DNA of 64,000 nucleotides from Seminavis robusta. Its lineage: Eukaryota; Bacillariophyta; Bacillariophyceae; Naviculales; Naviculaceae. The stretch spans positions 1-64,000 of the forward strand of contig CAICTM010000245.1 of NCBI GenBank assembly GCA_903772945.1, in the 5' to 3' direction. The notes below the pieces were generated by a model. The model had not been told where the DNA came from and ran no database searches. It worked only from the letters and a program-made list of their open reading frames with translations. The position numbers and the translations under genes are program-made. Each line of letters begins with the position of its first letter. Positions within the stretch are counted from its first letter, which is position 1. This document shows, piece by piece, positions 27,103-37,074 of the stretch.

Positions 27103-27728
27103 GGTGCAATCAATGGGTGCAGATGCCGTGAACAGTCATAAGAGGTGGATTTCACACAAGCTGTGGTAAAGTGCCCGGGGCTCTGCTGGTGGATCCTAGC
27201 TACCCGGTAGTTCCTGGACCGACATCAGGACCCAAAGCAGAGCACCTGTCTCCTGGACCACAACCTTGAAGTAATTTTTGAATGCAGATCTCCTGCCCAC
27301 TCCCCCGGACCGACACCATGGTCATATGCCCTCGCCACACCACTTCGGCACTGACGATGGTTACCGGTATGGACACAACCTTTTAACCCTTGGCCCTTGG
27401 ATTCATCGCTATCATCATGATGGCAACATTCGTCCTACAGTATTTCAGTCTAGAAACTACTTGTAGTATCATACGATTTTGGTATCTAGCTATCAACTCC
27501 AGTACCGGTAGCTAGCTGCATGTATACCGGTACATCATACGGTAGGAGGAGACACCAAACATGGTTTGCATTCGAAAGCCTGACATCGCCATCGCCGTGC
27601 AAGGATTTGGTACCGGTAGCTGGCATATGCCATGGGCCACACAACAACAACATTTGTTGTGGCGGGCTTGTCAAAAAGAGTGACCATGGCAAAGGCTTCT
27701 TGAAGGATGCCGAAGCACTCATGGTAGA
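27103..27728. other. Intergenic, no gene
   Basis: GGTACC/ACCGGTA palindromes are frequent (27365, 27505-27535, 27610). Small open frames on both strands lack domains. Nothing else is seen. Confidence 0.45.
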
Positions 27729-28606
27729 TTACCTTTCCACCCTAATCTTCATGATGGCTGCCAAGCACTGAGACGCCTCGCCCTTTTCACAGATCTCGAT
27801 ATTGATGTCCCAGCTGAGAACCAAAGAGGAAATTGTCTCAATCTTCTCATTAGACAGACAATCTCCACCCCTCACAACACTTCTAGGGCCAGTGATGCTG
27901 GCATGCTTTGGGCACCAATTCTCAGTAGTGCCATTGTCATTAGTCCCTCGAAAGTTGAACAAGTGATGAACAAGCGTATTCTTCAGCTGCTCCAATGTTT
28001 CAGAGGGTGGAAGAGTGAGACTCTCCATTGGGGCTCTAGCAGCAAGAGCCAAGCACACAAAATCATCCTTGATTTGTAATGCCTTTTCCAACACCACATG
28101 GTGTTTGTGCTTGGACCTGTAGTCTTTGTCTGCCTCATACGGTGTGTATTGTGTAATGAAGACTCCAGCAGTTTCTTGGACCTCTGCTGCACTGCTCTGG
28201 ACGGTGCTCTCGTCGGTGGTGGAAGAACTGCTCGTGGAGCTTGACGAAGAATCGTCGGAGCTTGTGGCGGAAGTCGATGACGACCTTCTAGTAGACAGGC
28301 CGACAGTCGTCGAAGATCGTCCTCAAAGCTTGACGAGGAAAAGCCGACAGTTGTCGAAGAATCATAGCTTGAAGAGGAAAAGCCGACAGTCGAGGTCGAA
28401 GAATCGAAGCTTGAAGACAGGACGACAGTGGTCGAAGAATCGTTCTTCGAGCTTACAATAATAATTGACGATGAAAAGCCCACAGTCTTCGAAGAATCGT
28501 CCTCGGAGCTTGAGGAAAGGCTTGTCTTGGAAGAATCGTTCTCGGATGCTTTGAAGGAAACAGCCACATTGGAGATCTTAACAGTCGATAGGTGACGAAC
28601 ACTCAA
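27729..28606 (-). pseudogene. Ser-rich repeat protein gene with a frameshift
   Basis: The minus-strand frame from 28606 encodes an N-terminal region of Ser/Asp repeats with units like DSSTTVGFSSSS. At about 28311-28320 the reading jumps by one base: in the next frame the same repeat continues (RSSTTVG), then Ser-rich text, then a non-repetitive 140-residue C-terminus with QIKDDFVCLALAARAP, LKNTLVHHLFNFRG and ITGPRSVVRGGDCLS, ending at the TAA at 27731. Continuity of both repeat and downstream protein shows that one T is missing relative to an intact gene. No ATG begins the upstream frame (28606 is TTG, preceded by a stop), so a 5' exon is missing or the start is lost. It is either a young pseudogene or a sequence error. 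The C-terminal domain is not recognised. Confidence 0.5.
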
Positions 28607-28619
28607 TCACATCAAACAT

Positions 28620-29082
28620 CTTGCAGGTGAATCTTCGTGTGCCTGGGAATCCGTCTCTCACCAAAGGAGAAATTCGAGCCAAAAATGAATGCTTGCATCC
28701 AAAGCTCCCCATACCAGATTAGGGTGAAGGTTGATTGTTCCTCGGAAGCTCACTGACGATTAATGCACCGTCGAGAGAGCCCTTTTCCAAACCTGCCCCC
28801 CATTCAATCCACGATTTGCGGTCTTGCTTGCAAGGGATCTTCGCCCTTCGTCGGCTTCTCTCACAACTCCAAAAATCGACGGCGACGACGATCGATCATT
28901 TATCGATACATGTAGCAAAAGCAACCAGCATCAAAGGAGACAAACAAAACTCGTCCAAAGCGCAAGCCAAAACTGAAGCAACCATACCTCCCACGGGAAC
29001 AAACAGCGAAGCCCAAGCGACAACTTCCGCCATTCCGTCCACAGCAAGCAGCAGCAGCAGCAAGCCCAAAGAGAAGACAACG
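28620..29082. other. 5' leader region of the U-box-like/R3H gene
   Basis: The frame of the downstream gene is open back to 28735 but has no ATG before 29083, so this is probably untranslated leader. An upstream ORF of 23 codons starts at the ATG at 28685. A short run of agc triplets lies at about 29049-29061. Confidence 0.4.
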
Positions 29083-31710
29083 ATGTCTTCCGTCCTTGTG
29101 CCCAGCCAAGCGGTTCGCAGCAGCAGCGACACCCACACAACCAGCGAAGCGTCGGCAAGCAATGCGTCGCCTCAGCCTGGTGGCGCCACCAATGCAGAAA
29201 AGAAAGGACGGAGGCGCAAGAACAAGAACAGAACGCGAGGCGCCCGAGGCGCCAACAAGAACAGCAACGATGGCTCGCCGAACGAGGAGGATGGCGCAAG
29301 AGCATCGGCAGAGGAAGGCAAGAAGCCAGACCGTAGCCAGAGCCCGGCAGGTGGAGCAAAAGGAAAGAACCAAAGACAGCGAAATAACAAGAACAAGAAC
29401 AAAAAGAACCAAGAAGGGGAAAGCAAAAAGGGTCCAGAAGTGGAGAATGTCAAGGGAACCAATAGCAAAGATGCAGATGAACAAGCCAACAACAACAATA
29501 TCAAGAGCAAAGGGAAGAAAAACAACAACAATAAGAATCGCAACAACAAGAACCGCAAGCGATATCCTTGGCGAAAGCGTATTCCAGCCGGAACTGTTGA
29601 TCCCATCACATTGGATGCTCTAGTTTCTCTTCCATACCCGCCATTTGCTTTGTGGGCTGCTTCTCCCTACTTGCCTGTTCCTGTGTGGCCTCCCGCAGAA
29701 AACAACAACAAAAAGCAACAAAAGACCCCCGAAGAATTGGCTAAAGAACAGGAAGTCGAGGCACAGGAACGAGAACGACGACTGCTGCAGGAACAGTGGG
29801 GCACTGCCGTCGTCAACAAGGAGCCAGGCGAACAGCAGCCAAGCGAGGAATCAAACAGCAGCAACATCAATCGCCATGTCAATCTATTTGATGGCCGGGC
29901 CCTGGCGTACTACATGGTCTCGCAACTCCAATTCATTGATCCTCTGACTCGGAGGGATTTAGACAGGGACGAGCTGATCCAGCTGGACCGGTACTTGGTC
30001 AGGCACGGCTTTACCGATCTTAACGTCGTCGAAGCCTATGACACCAAAGGGGTCTCGCTGTCCACTGCCGGTGCCGCAAGCACCACTGCTGCTGGTCGCG
30101 CTGAAATCCTGCAACAAGAAGCACGCGTGTTACTCAATGCTCTGTTTGGTGGCGGCCCGTCTGCATTGCCGCCAGCACCACAGAACAACGCCCCAGTCAA
30201 TGCGCTAATGGAGCAATATTCTAGCTACCAAGCGGCACAGCAGCAGCAAGCGCGACCCAGCAGCAACAACAACACTCGGCGTCCCGAACGCAACAATCGC
30301 AGCGCCTTTGACAATCCTCGTTCGAATGCGGAAGACACAGGCATCTACGGAGACGAAACGACGGGAATGATGATTATCGACGACGATTTGAACCCAAGTC
30401 TGCGAGGCGCAGGAGACAATCGAGCCATGAGACCCCACCGACCCCCCACTGCCCCACCAACGTTATGGGCTGGAAGCCGCATTGCTGGTCCTTCCGCAAA
30501 CGCCGACAATCTACAGGCCGACAACTTTCCCGCCCTCTCGGTGACAGCGACTCTCCCGCCCCACCAGTCGCCCCTGAACACGAGTGCGCCATCCTTTGTT
30601 CCAGGGGGTGCGCCCGCCGTAGAGGCTCCTGCTGCAGTCAAGCGACAGCAACCCCCCAAAAAGAAGGTTCTTCCACCCGCGAGCTCTTTGAAATTCATTG
30701 CCGGGGCTGTCAAGAAGACCACCCCCGAAGAAGCACAACGCCAATTCGAGGCCAGAGAAGAAGCTAGGAGAAAGGCAATGATGGCCAACCTTAGATTCGG
30801 ATCTGATCCGACAAGCTGGGACGCACCGACGTCAGCGGGGGCCCCTTCCTCTGTGGCGATGCCAAACGCCAGCGAGGCGCAGCTGGAGCGAAATCAAGCA
30901 TTTGCCGATGCTCTCGGTGTTGCTGGACGCTCCGCCCCTCAGAGCTGGGCGCGGCCTACAGACATGGAAAACGCCGCGGCCATCGCTTACCCCGATGCAC
31001 TGATCTTGCGGGCTCGTGAGAATATGGGTGCCCTTCTCAAACTTGAGAAGAAGTGGAAGTCGTTTTTGGAAGACGACAAGGCAGCCTCGTTGCCGCTGAA
31101 CCACATGGACCGTCCGATGCGAGCCTTTGTACACGAGTACTCGGACTATTGGAAGCTCCACACCGAGTCATTCGACAAGGAGCCCAAACGCTACATACAT
31201 TGTGTCAAGCTCTTGGATACGGGCGCTCCTTACCCTCTTTTGTCGGACGCGGCCAGACACTGGAGAGGTCCAACCGGCGCAGGAATTTCGTTGGGCAGAG
31301 GTCAGCAAACCGCAGGACAGGATACCTGGGGCAGTGAAGTTCGAGCCCCCATAGTGACGGATCTGTCGGCTGCAGCACCCACAAACTCCCGTGCGGCGGC
31401 ATTGACATCGGCCAGGCCAAAGCTGGAGTTGAAGGAGCGGACTCTTCCCCTCGAGCTCCCTCCGTTTGAGCCGCCCACCAAGACGTCCGAACTGGAGGCC
31501 GAATCAGAGGAACAGATCCGGCGCAGGAAATTGAGGATGGAGGAACAGAAACGAAAGGAACAGGAACGGGAGGAACGAAAGCAACGCGCTCTTGAGGCTG
31601 CCTTTGCCAGTGACTCGGAAGAAGAAAGCCTGCGTGGAATGGGCGAAGATGACGATGATAGTTGGGTGGAAGGAGAGGCGCTCTACAACAGCGAAGACGA
31701 AGCCGACTGA
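29083..31710 (+). CDS. U-box-like and R3H domain protein
   Basis: The start is the ATG at 29083 (MSSVLVPSQ), giving 875 residues; upstream codons in frame lack ATG. Residues 1-155 are Asn/Lys/Glu-rich and disordered. At about 165-195 the phrase PITLDALVSLPYPPF resembles a U-box/RING-like core without cysteines. About 267-305 is a conserved block, NLFDGRALAYYMVSQLQF followed by IDPLTRRDLDRDELIQLD, which in other eukaryotic proteins follows such a core. A Gln/Ala-rich middle follows. At about 645-725 an R3H domain is visible: RAFVHEYSDYW gives the R-x3-H signature, then EPKRYIHCVKL. The acidic C-terminus ends NSEDEAD. R3H binds single-stranded nucleic acid, so a ubiquitin-linked or RNA-binding role is inferred only from domains. 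Confidence 0.72.
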   Translation: MSSVLVPSQAVRSSSDTHTTSEASASNASPQPGGATNAEKKGRRRKNKNRTRGARGANKNSNDGSPNEEDGARASAEEGKKPDRSQSPAGGAKGKNQRQRNNKNKNKKNQEGESKKGPEVENVKGTNSKDADEQANNNNIKSKGKKNNNNKNRNNKNRKRYPWRKRIPAGTVDPITLDALVSLPYPPFALWAASPYLPVPVWPPAENNNKKQQKTPEELAKEQEVEAQERERRLLQEQWGTAVVNKEPGEQQPSEESNSSNINRHVNLFDGRALAYYMVSQLQFIDPLTRRDLDRDELIQLDRYLVRHGFTDLNVVEAYDTKGVSLSTAGAASTTAAGRAEILQQEARVLLNALFGGGPSALPPAPQNNAPVNALMEQYSSYQAAQQQQARPSSNNNTRRPERNNRSAFDNPRSNAEDTGIYGDETTGMMIIDDDLNPSLRGAGDNRAMRPHRPPTAPPTLWAGSRIAGPSANADNLQADNFPALSVTATLPPHQSPLNTSAPSFVPGGAPAVEAPAAVKRQQPPKKKVLPPASSLKFIAGAVKKTTPEEAQRQFEAREEARRKAMMANLRFGSDPTSWDAPTSAGAPSSVAMPNASEAQLERNQAFADALGVAGRSAPQSWARPTDMENAAAIAYPDALILRARENMGALLKLEKKWKSFLEDDKAASLPLNHMDRPMRAFVHEYSDYWKLHTESFDKEPKRYIHCVKLLDTGAPYPLLSDAARHWRGPTGAGISLGRGQQTAGQDTWGSEVRAPIVTDLSAAAPTNSRAAALTSARPKLELKERTLPLELPPFEPPTKTSELEAESEEQIRRRKLRMEEQKRKEQEREERKQRALEAAFASDSEEESLRGMGEDDDDSWVEGEALYNSEDEAD

Positions 31711-31788
31711 TAGATGGATGACGATGACGATGATACTTGGGCGGAAGGAGAGACCAGCGAAGACGAAGCCCAACCCAAGCCCAACTAA
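31711..31788 (+). repeat. Duplicated acidic C-terminal tail beyond the stop codon
   Basis: Directly after the TGA, and in the same frame, come TAG and then 24 sense codons reading MDDDDDDTWAEGETSEDEA plus a short PKPN end before TAA. This mirrors the annotated tail GEDDDDSWVEGEALYNSEDEA. The DNA is a diverged tandem copy of about 75 bp. Two stops now separate the copies. Confidence 0.75.
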
Positions 31789-32692
31789 AAGATCGGCACC
31801 GTAGAATTGCCTAAGATAGAGCTGGAGAATTTTAAGTATTTTCAATGCTTGATGAAGATTGTCATTCGCGTAGCAACGGAGCGCCATTGGTGTCTTTGTT
31901 TGTAGCGCTCTTCCAACACGGGGCAATCAATGGCTGTCCCTTTTCCAATCTTCAGTCGCCGGTTGGGAACTCCTGTGGTTTCATTCCAGGTCCCATGCTA
32001 GCATGCAAAACCCGTGCCCCACGAGTCCCTTCCCGGCTGCGGTATCCACAAGCCGCAGTCACCAGCCCTCACACAATTTAATGCAGGCATGCCAAACATC
32101 GATGCCAAACATCGATGCCAAACATCGTCTCTGTCGTTTGGCTCGAGGGAGAGGTCAAACACTGTTTCCTCCTCGAGCTAGCTAGACAAGAACATCGTCC
32201 CTTAGTCGTCAAAGCTGCAATGTCCATGTCGGCGCATCATGAAATCGACAAAAGAAAGAGGACAGGCATCAACACTGGAACGACAAGTCGAACCTGTGAT
32301 GGTAAGTTAAACAATTAGCTTTGGTTTTGGGGATTGCTGTGCGACACCTACAAGAAGACAGAACTTTAAGCTATATAAAGAAAGCTAAAATCGTATTACA
32401 TGGAAAACAGTTAGTAGTACCAAACGTGGATGTGAGCGGTGTTGCGTGGAGTGACTTCCACGATGTGGACTTTTGTGATAAGTGACAGCAAAACCAACGT
32501 CATTTGTGCTTTTGCAGCTCTGTTAGCTTAGAGGGAACCAAGCAAGGCCAGGGATTATCTAATGGATTGAAGATTCCACAAGGGGAAAGTGAAACAATGA
32601 TAGAAACAATCCGTTAGCCCGTCTGTCTCCATCGATCTGCCCACTCAACATAGTTCTATTATCTAGTCTACTTAGCATATATCCAGGTCGCC
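31789..32692. other. Intergenic, no gene
   Basis: A short 14-bp tandem (gccaaacatcgat type, three copies) lies at about 32089-32128. A TATATAAAG string is at 32372-32380, about 310 bp before the next start codon. No coding region is supported. Confidence 0.4.
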
Positions 32693-34663
32693 ATGGATCC
32701 CAAAAACTTGGCCCATCGTCGAAGGCAAAACTTTGAAAATAGCAAGATCCAATGCCTTTCCAAACGGGATAAGAGCTTTGCAGGAAGAATCGATGCGAGA
32801 GCTGTTGATATCTGCGGGGTGATCAATGATAGAGAGGAGTTCTACACAACCTCCTCGTGCTCTGGGAGATGCTTTTTGTATCGAGGATCCGGCATTAAAG
32901 CCACAGACTCGTTCCGACGCTGGAGAATATCTCACGACAAGATCAAAGAGAGCCAGCGGTATTTTGATCTCTCGACTTTGGAGTCTGACCCTACTGGTGG
33001 TGCTGATCCCATACGTTCCGTTGGACAGTTTGAGCATGCCGAAAAGGTTCGGCAAATTGACGGTGATCAGGACCAGCCGAAAGCACTCGACGGCCGCAAA
33101 CGTGATGCTCTGGAGCAGGATAGTCAAGATTACTTGGTCGTGGGAAACCAGGGAGAAGCAGCAGGCGAAGATGAAATAAATCCACCTATGTATACTGCGG
33201 ATGCCATGCTCTGGCTTCGATTTGAACCTTTCATTCTGCATGTCGCTTGTCGATCCTTGGCAGCTGCTTCCTCTCTAATGAATGCTGCTAGGCCAGCTTT
33301 CAAGAATGTGGGATTGACAACATGGAAAGATGAACAATCTACAAATGCCGGCAGCAACTTTTCCAAGTATCTGGTGGCAATCTGGGGAGACGAAGGGTTA
33401 GATATGCCTCTTTGCACCCCGGATGGGACACAAGTCTTTGCAAATGCACACGATTGGTTGGCTGGTCTGGTCAATGAACGTCATCAGAGAAACTGGATGA
33501 AGATTGAAAGGTTTGTGCAAGCTGTAAGGGCCATGCCTTCTGGTGTGGACGACGAATACGTTGATGACACATATCATTGTCTCGGAGACGACAACAATGA
33601 AAATGGGGCTGCTAGAGTTCCAAAGAGCTTTGATGTTTTGGGCGATGTTGCAGTGCTGAATACCCTTCCACCTGGTGATCAAGAGGAACTCTCCCGCATT
33701 GGAGACGCAATTATGACGAAAAACAAAGCCATCAAGGTGAGCAAACAGTATCGCTTGGTGAACGAATTTGTGTTTTGTGTTGGAGTTCTCACTTGTAATT
33801 TCTGCATTCTGCGATATCATACCAACAGATCGTAGTGGCTCGTCAAGCCAACTTGGATGGAACCGAGCGCGCACCAGGAGCCTCTGGATTTGTACAACTG
33901 GCAGGTGAACACCAACGAAATCCCTTGATGACCTCGCACGCTGAATACAACATTAAATGTAGGTGCAAGAGGAAGGGACGGGAAGGTTTGTTTTCCACAG
34001 CCTCACTTTTCTTTTACCTTTGAAACAGGTGTAATTGATTTGAGCAACACTTTCTTCAGCCCTCGAATGGGTCCAGAAAGGCTGCGAATCTGTCAGCAAG
34101 TGGCTCGAGGGGAACATGTCCTAGTTTTGTTCGCTGGAGTAGGGATGGAAGCCCTGCAGATTGCAGGCCGGACAGAGGCAAGTAAGGTAGTGGCTGTGGA
34201 GTTGAACCCCATTGCCGTGCAGTGCTTGCGCCGGTCGCATCAATTGTTGGCCCGGAATCGTGCCGTGAAATGTGTGGGAGGTGCCGACCGATTGGAGATT
34301 ATAGAAGGGGATGTTTTGAAGGTGATTCCAGAGAGATTTGAACCGAACTATTTTGACCGAGTCTTGGCACCCCGTCCCAAAGAAGGTTCCGCGGATGGAG
34401 ACTTGGGAACTGGTGATGGAGGTGTTGACTTTTTGCGAGCAATGCTGCCCGTGATGAAACAAGACGGAGGAGAGGCGCATTGGTATGATTTTGCGGCTGA
34501 TCATGAGTTTCCTCAGTGTGAACGAACTCGCCAATTGCTAGAACGGACCTGTGCCTCTGTGGGGTTAGATATGCAAGTCCTTCATGTCGCAAATGCTGGA
34601 TCTGTTGCCATGCGACAGCTACGAGTTTGCGTTGATTTCCGCATATCTCCAAAGCCACACTGA
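32693..34663 (+). CDS. TYW3-TYW2 fusion, tRNA wybutosine biosynthesis
   Basis: Three exons fit in frame: 32693-33736, 33829-33958 and 34029-34663, with GTGAGC..CAG and GTAGGT..CAG introns of 92 and 70 bp, giving 602 residues. The N-terminal half is TYW3-like: GRIDARAVDICGVINDREEF, TTSSCSGR (about 52-59), then LRFEPFILHVACR. The C-terminal half is a Met-10+ class methyltransferase of the TRM5/TYW2 group: FFSPRMGPERLRI, the SAM loop VLFAGVG, then VVAVELNP and APRPKEG in place of the NLP-type catalytic loop, and GEAHWYDF. TYW2 transfers aminocarboxypropyl from SAM to the base at tRNA-Phe G37 and TYW3 methylates an intermediate, so both act in one pathway. Plants also fuse TYW3 with TYW2 and TYW4; no TYW4-type domain is visible here. 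The 3' end faces the CID gene. Confidence 0.85.
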
Positions 34664-35139
34664 ACCTACCCTACAGGATCAAAGCTATTTCTGATAGGGT
34701 AAAGCTCGTGGTCTTGTGGTGTATGCGGCACGTTGACGCCAACCGGCATTCCTCTAGCTATACCGGTTATTCGTAATCCGGCTACCGTACGGTAATCTAT
34801 TTCTTTAGAAAGGAAGGATAAGTCAGATAGATAATTTCTAGTTGTAGTGCATCTCAGTTAGTTTGTGACGCTTGCAAATAATAATTTTGTTCCTATAGTG
34901 AGTATAACGCTATCATATGAGAGCTACGAGTAGTTTTCAATTTGTTTCTCCCCTTGGAATTACGTATGTAGTCCATCTATTACCCGAATTGAATGAAGCA
35001 ATCGCCGTTCCTTACAACTGTCTTTTTGGCCGTCCACGTCAAGACTAGCTAGCTAGCGTTATTTCTGACAGCCTTCTTCCGATTGCCTTCGAGACGCTGA
35101 ATAAGACTGTTCCTCTGGAATAGTCACCCATCATCTTTT
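34664..35139. other. Convergent intergenic gap
   Basis: It lies between two gene 3' ends. It is AT-rich, with one ctagctagctag string near 35045 and an accggt word near 34760. No gene is seen. Confidence 0.5.
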
Positions 35140-36588
35140 TTAATCTCTCCAGGATTCTTCTGTATTGACGTACTGGTATTCTTGTGTCACCTTGTTCCAC
35201 ACCATACCAGGCTTTGCCTCGGTTTCCTTACTGAGTGCTGCTTCCCGGAACTGTTTGGCATCCTCTTCTTCCTTGCGTTTTCGTTCCTTTTCTTCCTGTT
35301 CTCGTTGGAATCGTAGATCTTCTGCCACTCGTTTGTCCCGTGCTTGTCGAATCGCAGGATGCACATGGTGTAGTTTGTGGATTGCCGTTTCGAGCGTATC
35401 ACAGAATTTCAAATCTTCAGCATCCTGCTTCAATGCCGCTTCGAGCCACGGAATGTACCGAACGGCGTCCTGTTCTAGATTGCGTCGTTCAGTGGCAATG
35501 CGATAGAGTGCTTCTCGTTGTTGTGAGACTTTTTGTTGGTATTTGAGAATGAGTTTGTGAGTATCGAGCAGTTCATCGCCGACGAGTGATTCAATGTGGT
35601 GTGTTTCTGGAAGGGAAATATCCTTGAGAATGGATGTGGATCGATCAAAGGTCGTATCGAGATCGGCGACTCCCTTCCAGAGTTCCACAAGGGACGTGGT
35701 GGAGAGTACGGATCGTCGTCGTGATCTTTTGTTGTGTGACGATTGGGATCCTCCACTGGCAGTACTACTGCGACGTCGTTTCATGCCATTGAATTTACTG
35801 CGCTTGGCCGCCGAAGGAGTCGATTGCAAGGCAGAAGAATCAAAATTGAGTTCGACGTTGAGTTTGGCGTCGGCATCTCCAAAAATGTTGTCGTCGTCAT
35901 CATCGTCGTCAGCATCATCTTCACCGTCATTGCCATCATTCAGAATATCCATGGGATCGTCCGAGTCCTCGTCGTCGTTTGCTTGGGAATTGTCTTGTGG
36001 TGCTTGATTCTGTGTATGTTCCGCGTCGTCTTCTTCCTTGCTGGAAGGTGTGGCTGCTTGTGCCTGACTATTCGTCGTCGCCGTGTTGTTGACTGCAGGT
36101 GTTGCGTACGCTGTTGTCTGTTGTTGAAATGCAGATGGTTGTGAGTTTGTTGGTTGTACAATGGGCGCTGAGGAGGCTCCTCGATTGTTGCGATAGGGCT
36201 CGAGCCCCTTGAGTAGTTCATTGACATATCGGACGGAAAAGACGCGTCGATCGCCCCAAATTTTGACTGTTCGTCGAATCTTTTCCACCGCGGGCGCATC
36301 CGAGTGTTGAGAGACAAAGATCAAGGACTGACCAAGGATGGGACTAAAGGCTTCCAGGAATTTGTTGCCTCGATTGCGTTTGGAATTCTGCAACACTTCA
36401 TTGGCCACATAGAGCAGAGGCAGCCATTGATCACGTCGAGCATTGTGAAGGGCATTGCGCCATTCCACCACGGCCACACCCGGGCTGCGGTCGTAGTGTT
36501 TCATCATTTGGGCGGCGGAGCTTTGAATAGCGGGAGCTGTGGCATCCACCCGTGCCAGGTTAGATCGTAACGAACCAGCGTCAGCCAT
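35140..36588 (-). CDS. CID-domain protein (Rtt103/RPRD1-like), RNA polymerase II CTD interaction
   Basis: A single exon of 482 residues from the ATG at 36588. Residues about 10-135 match the CTD-interacting domain (RPR): VAVVEWRNALHNARRDQWLP, LLYVANEVLQNSKRNRG, FLEAFSPILGQSL and VEKIRRTVKIWGDRRVFS. This is the arrangement of yeast Rtt103 and animal RPRD1A/B, which bind phosphorylated Pol II C-terminal repeats during termination. The middle is Gln/Ser-rich with an Asp-rich run (about 215-245). A basic KRSKFNGMKRRRSS stretch may be a nuclear signal. The C-terminal third is helical (about 310-470), corresponding to the coiled-coil dimer region of RPRD proteins. It is head to head with NOP53. Confidence 0.85.
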   Translation of the reverse strand: MADAGSLRSNLARVDATAPAIQSSAAQMMKHYDRSPGVAVVEWRNALHNARRDQWLPLLYVANEVLQNSKRNRGNKFLEAFSPILGQSLIFVSQHSDAPAVEKIRRTVKIWGDRRVFSVRYVNELLKGLEPYRNNRGASSAPIVQPTNSQPSAFQQQTTAYATPAVNNTATTNSQAQAATPSSKEEDDAEHTQNQAPQDNSQANDDEDSDDPMDILNDGNDGEDDADDDDDDDNIFGDADAKLNVELNFDSSALQSTPSAAKRSKFNGMKRRRSSTASGGSQSSHNKRSRRRSVLSTTSLVELWKGVADLDTTFDRSTSILKDISLPETHHIESLVGDELLDTHKLILKYQQKVSQQREALYRIATERRNLEQDAVRYIPWLEAALKQDAEDLKFCDTLETAIHKLHHVHPAIRQARDKRVAEDLRFQREQEEKERKRKEEEDAKQFREAALSKETEAKPGMVWNKVTQEYQYVNTEESWRD

Positions 36589-37074
36589 GATAGTCTTGCG
36601 GGTCTGTCTACAGTTTGTACGTTCTTTAGCAATTTATTAATCAATCAACTAACTCAACACAGCAACAGCAGACTGACTACAGAAGAATAGAACTACTACA
36701 GAGAGAGACGGGATACCGTAGCGGCCTTCAGACGAGAGTGGGATCATATGCAGCAATGGCAACAACGTTGAAGAGTCGAGTCTTCAATTGTCTTGTGTGC
36801 TTTGCTTTGGGCTCACATCCACATCATGCGGGGGTGTGTGGTGCCCTGAAAGATTTATCGCCTAACCCTAACTTTCGTCTGTCCTTTGTCGACCATCTCG
36901 CTGCCACCAACCGTTTCCTCTCTCTGCAAGAAGTTGACATTCCCACAATTCTTTTTGAAGACCAACACTCTCCCTTTCCTTCTCCCTGCTCCTCATTGTC
37001 AAGGGTGGCTGCTAAGTTAATTATCCAAGTCAACTCAAGTCCAACTTCTATTAGTGAACTAAATCAACAACAAG
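36589..37074. promoter_or_regulatory. Shared upstream region of CID gene and NOP53
   Basis: This 486-bp gap between two divergent start codons contains cctaaccctaac at about 36861, a telo-box-like word. In plants such words mark promoters of ribosome-biogenesis genes; the parallel here is inference. The 36738-37130 open frame overlaps NOP53 and is not credited. Confidence 0.4.

Noticed and set aside
28735-29082. Upstream 116 codons of the U-box-like/R3H frame
   Set aside because: Open but starting at TTG after a TGA, with no ATG, so treated as leader.
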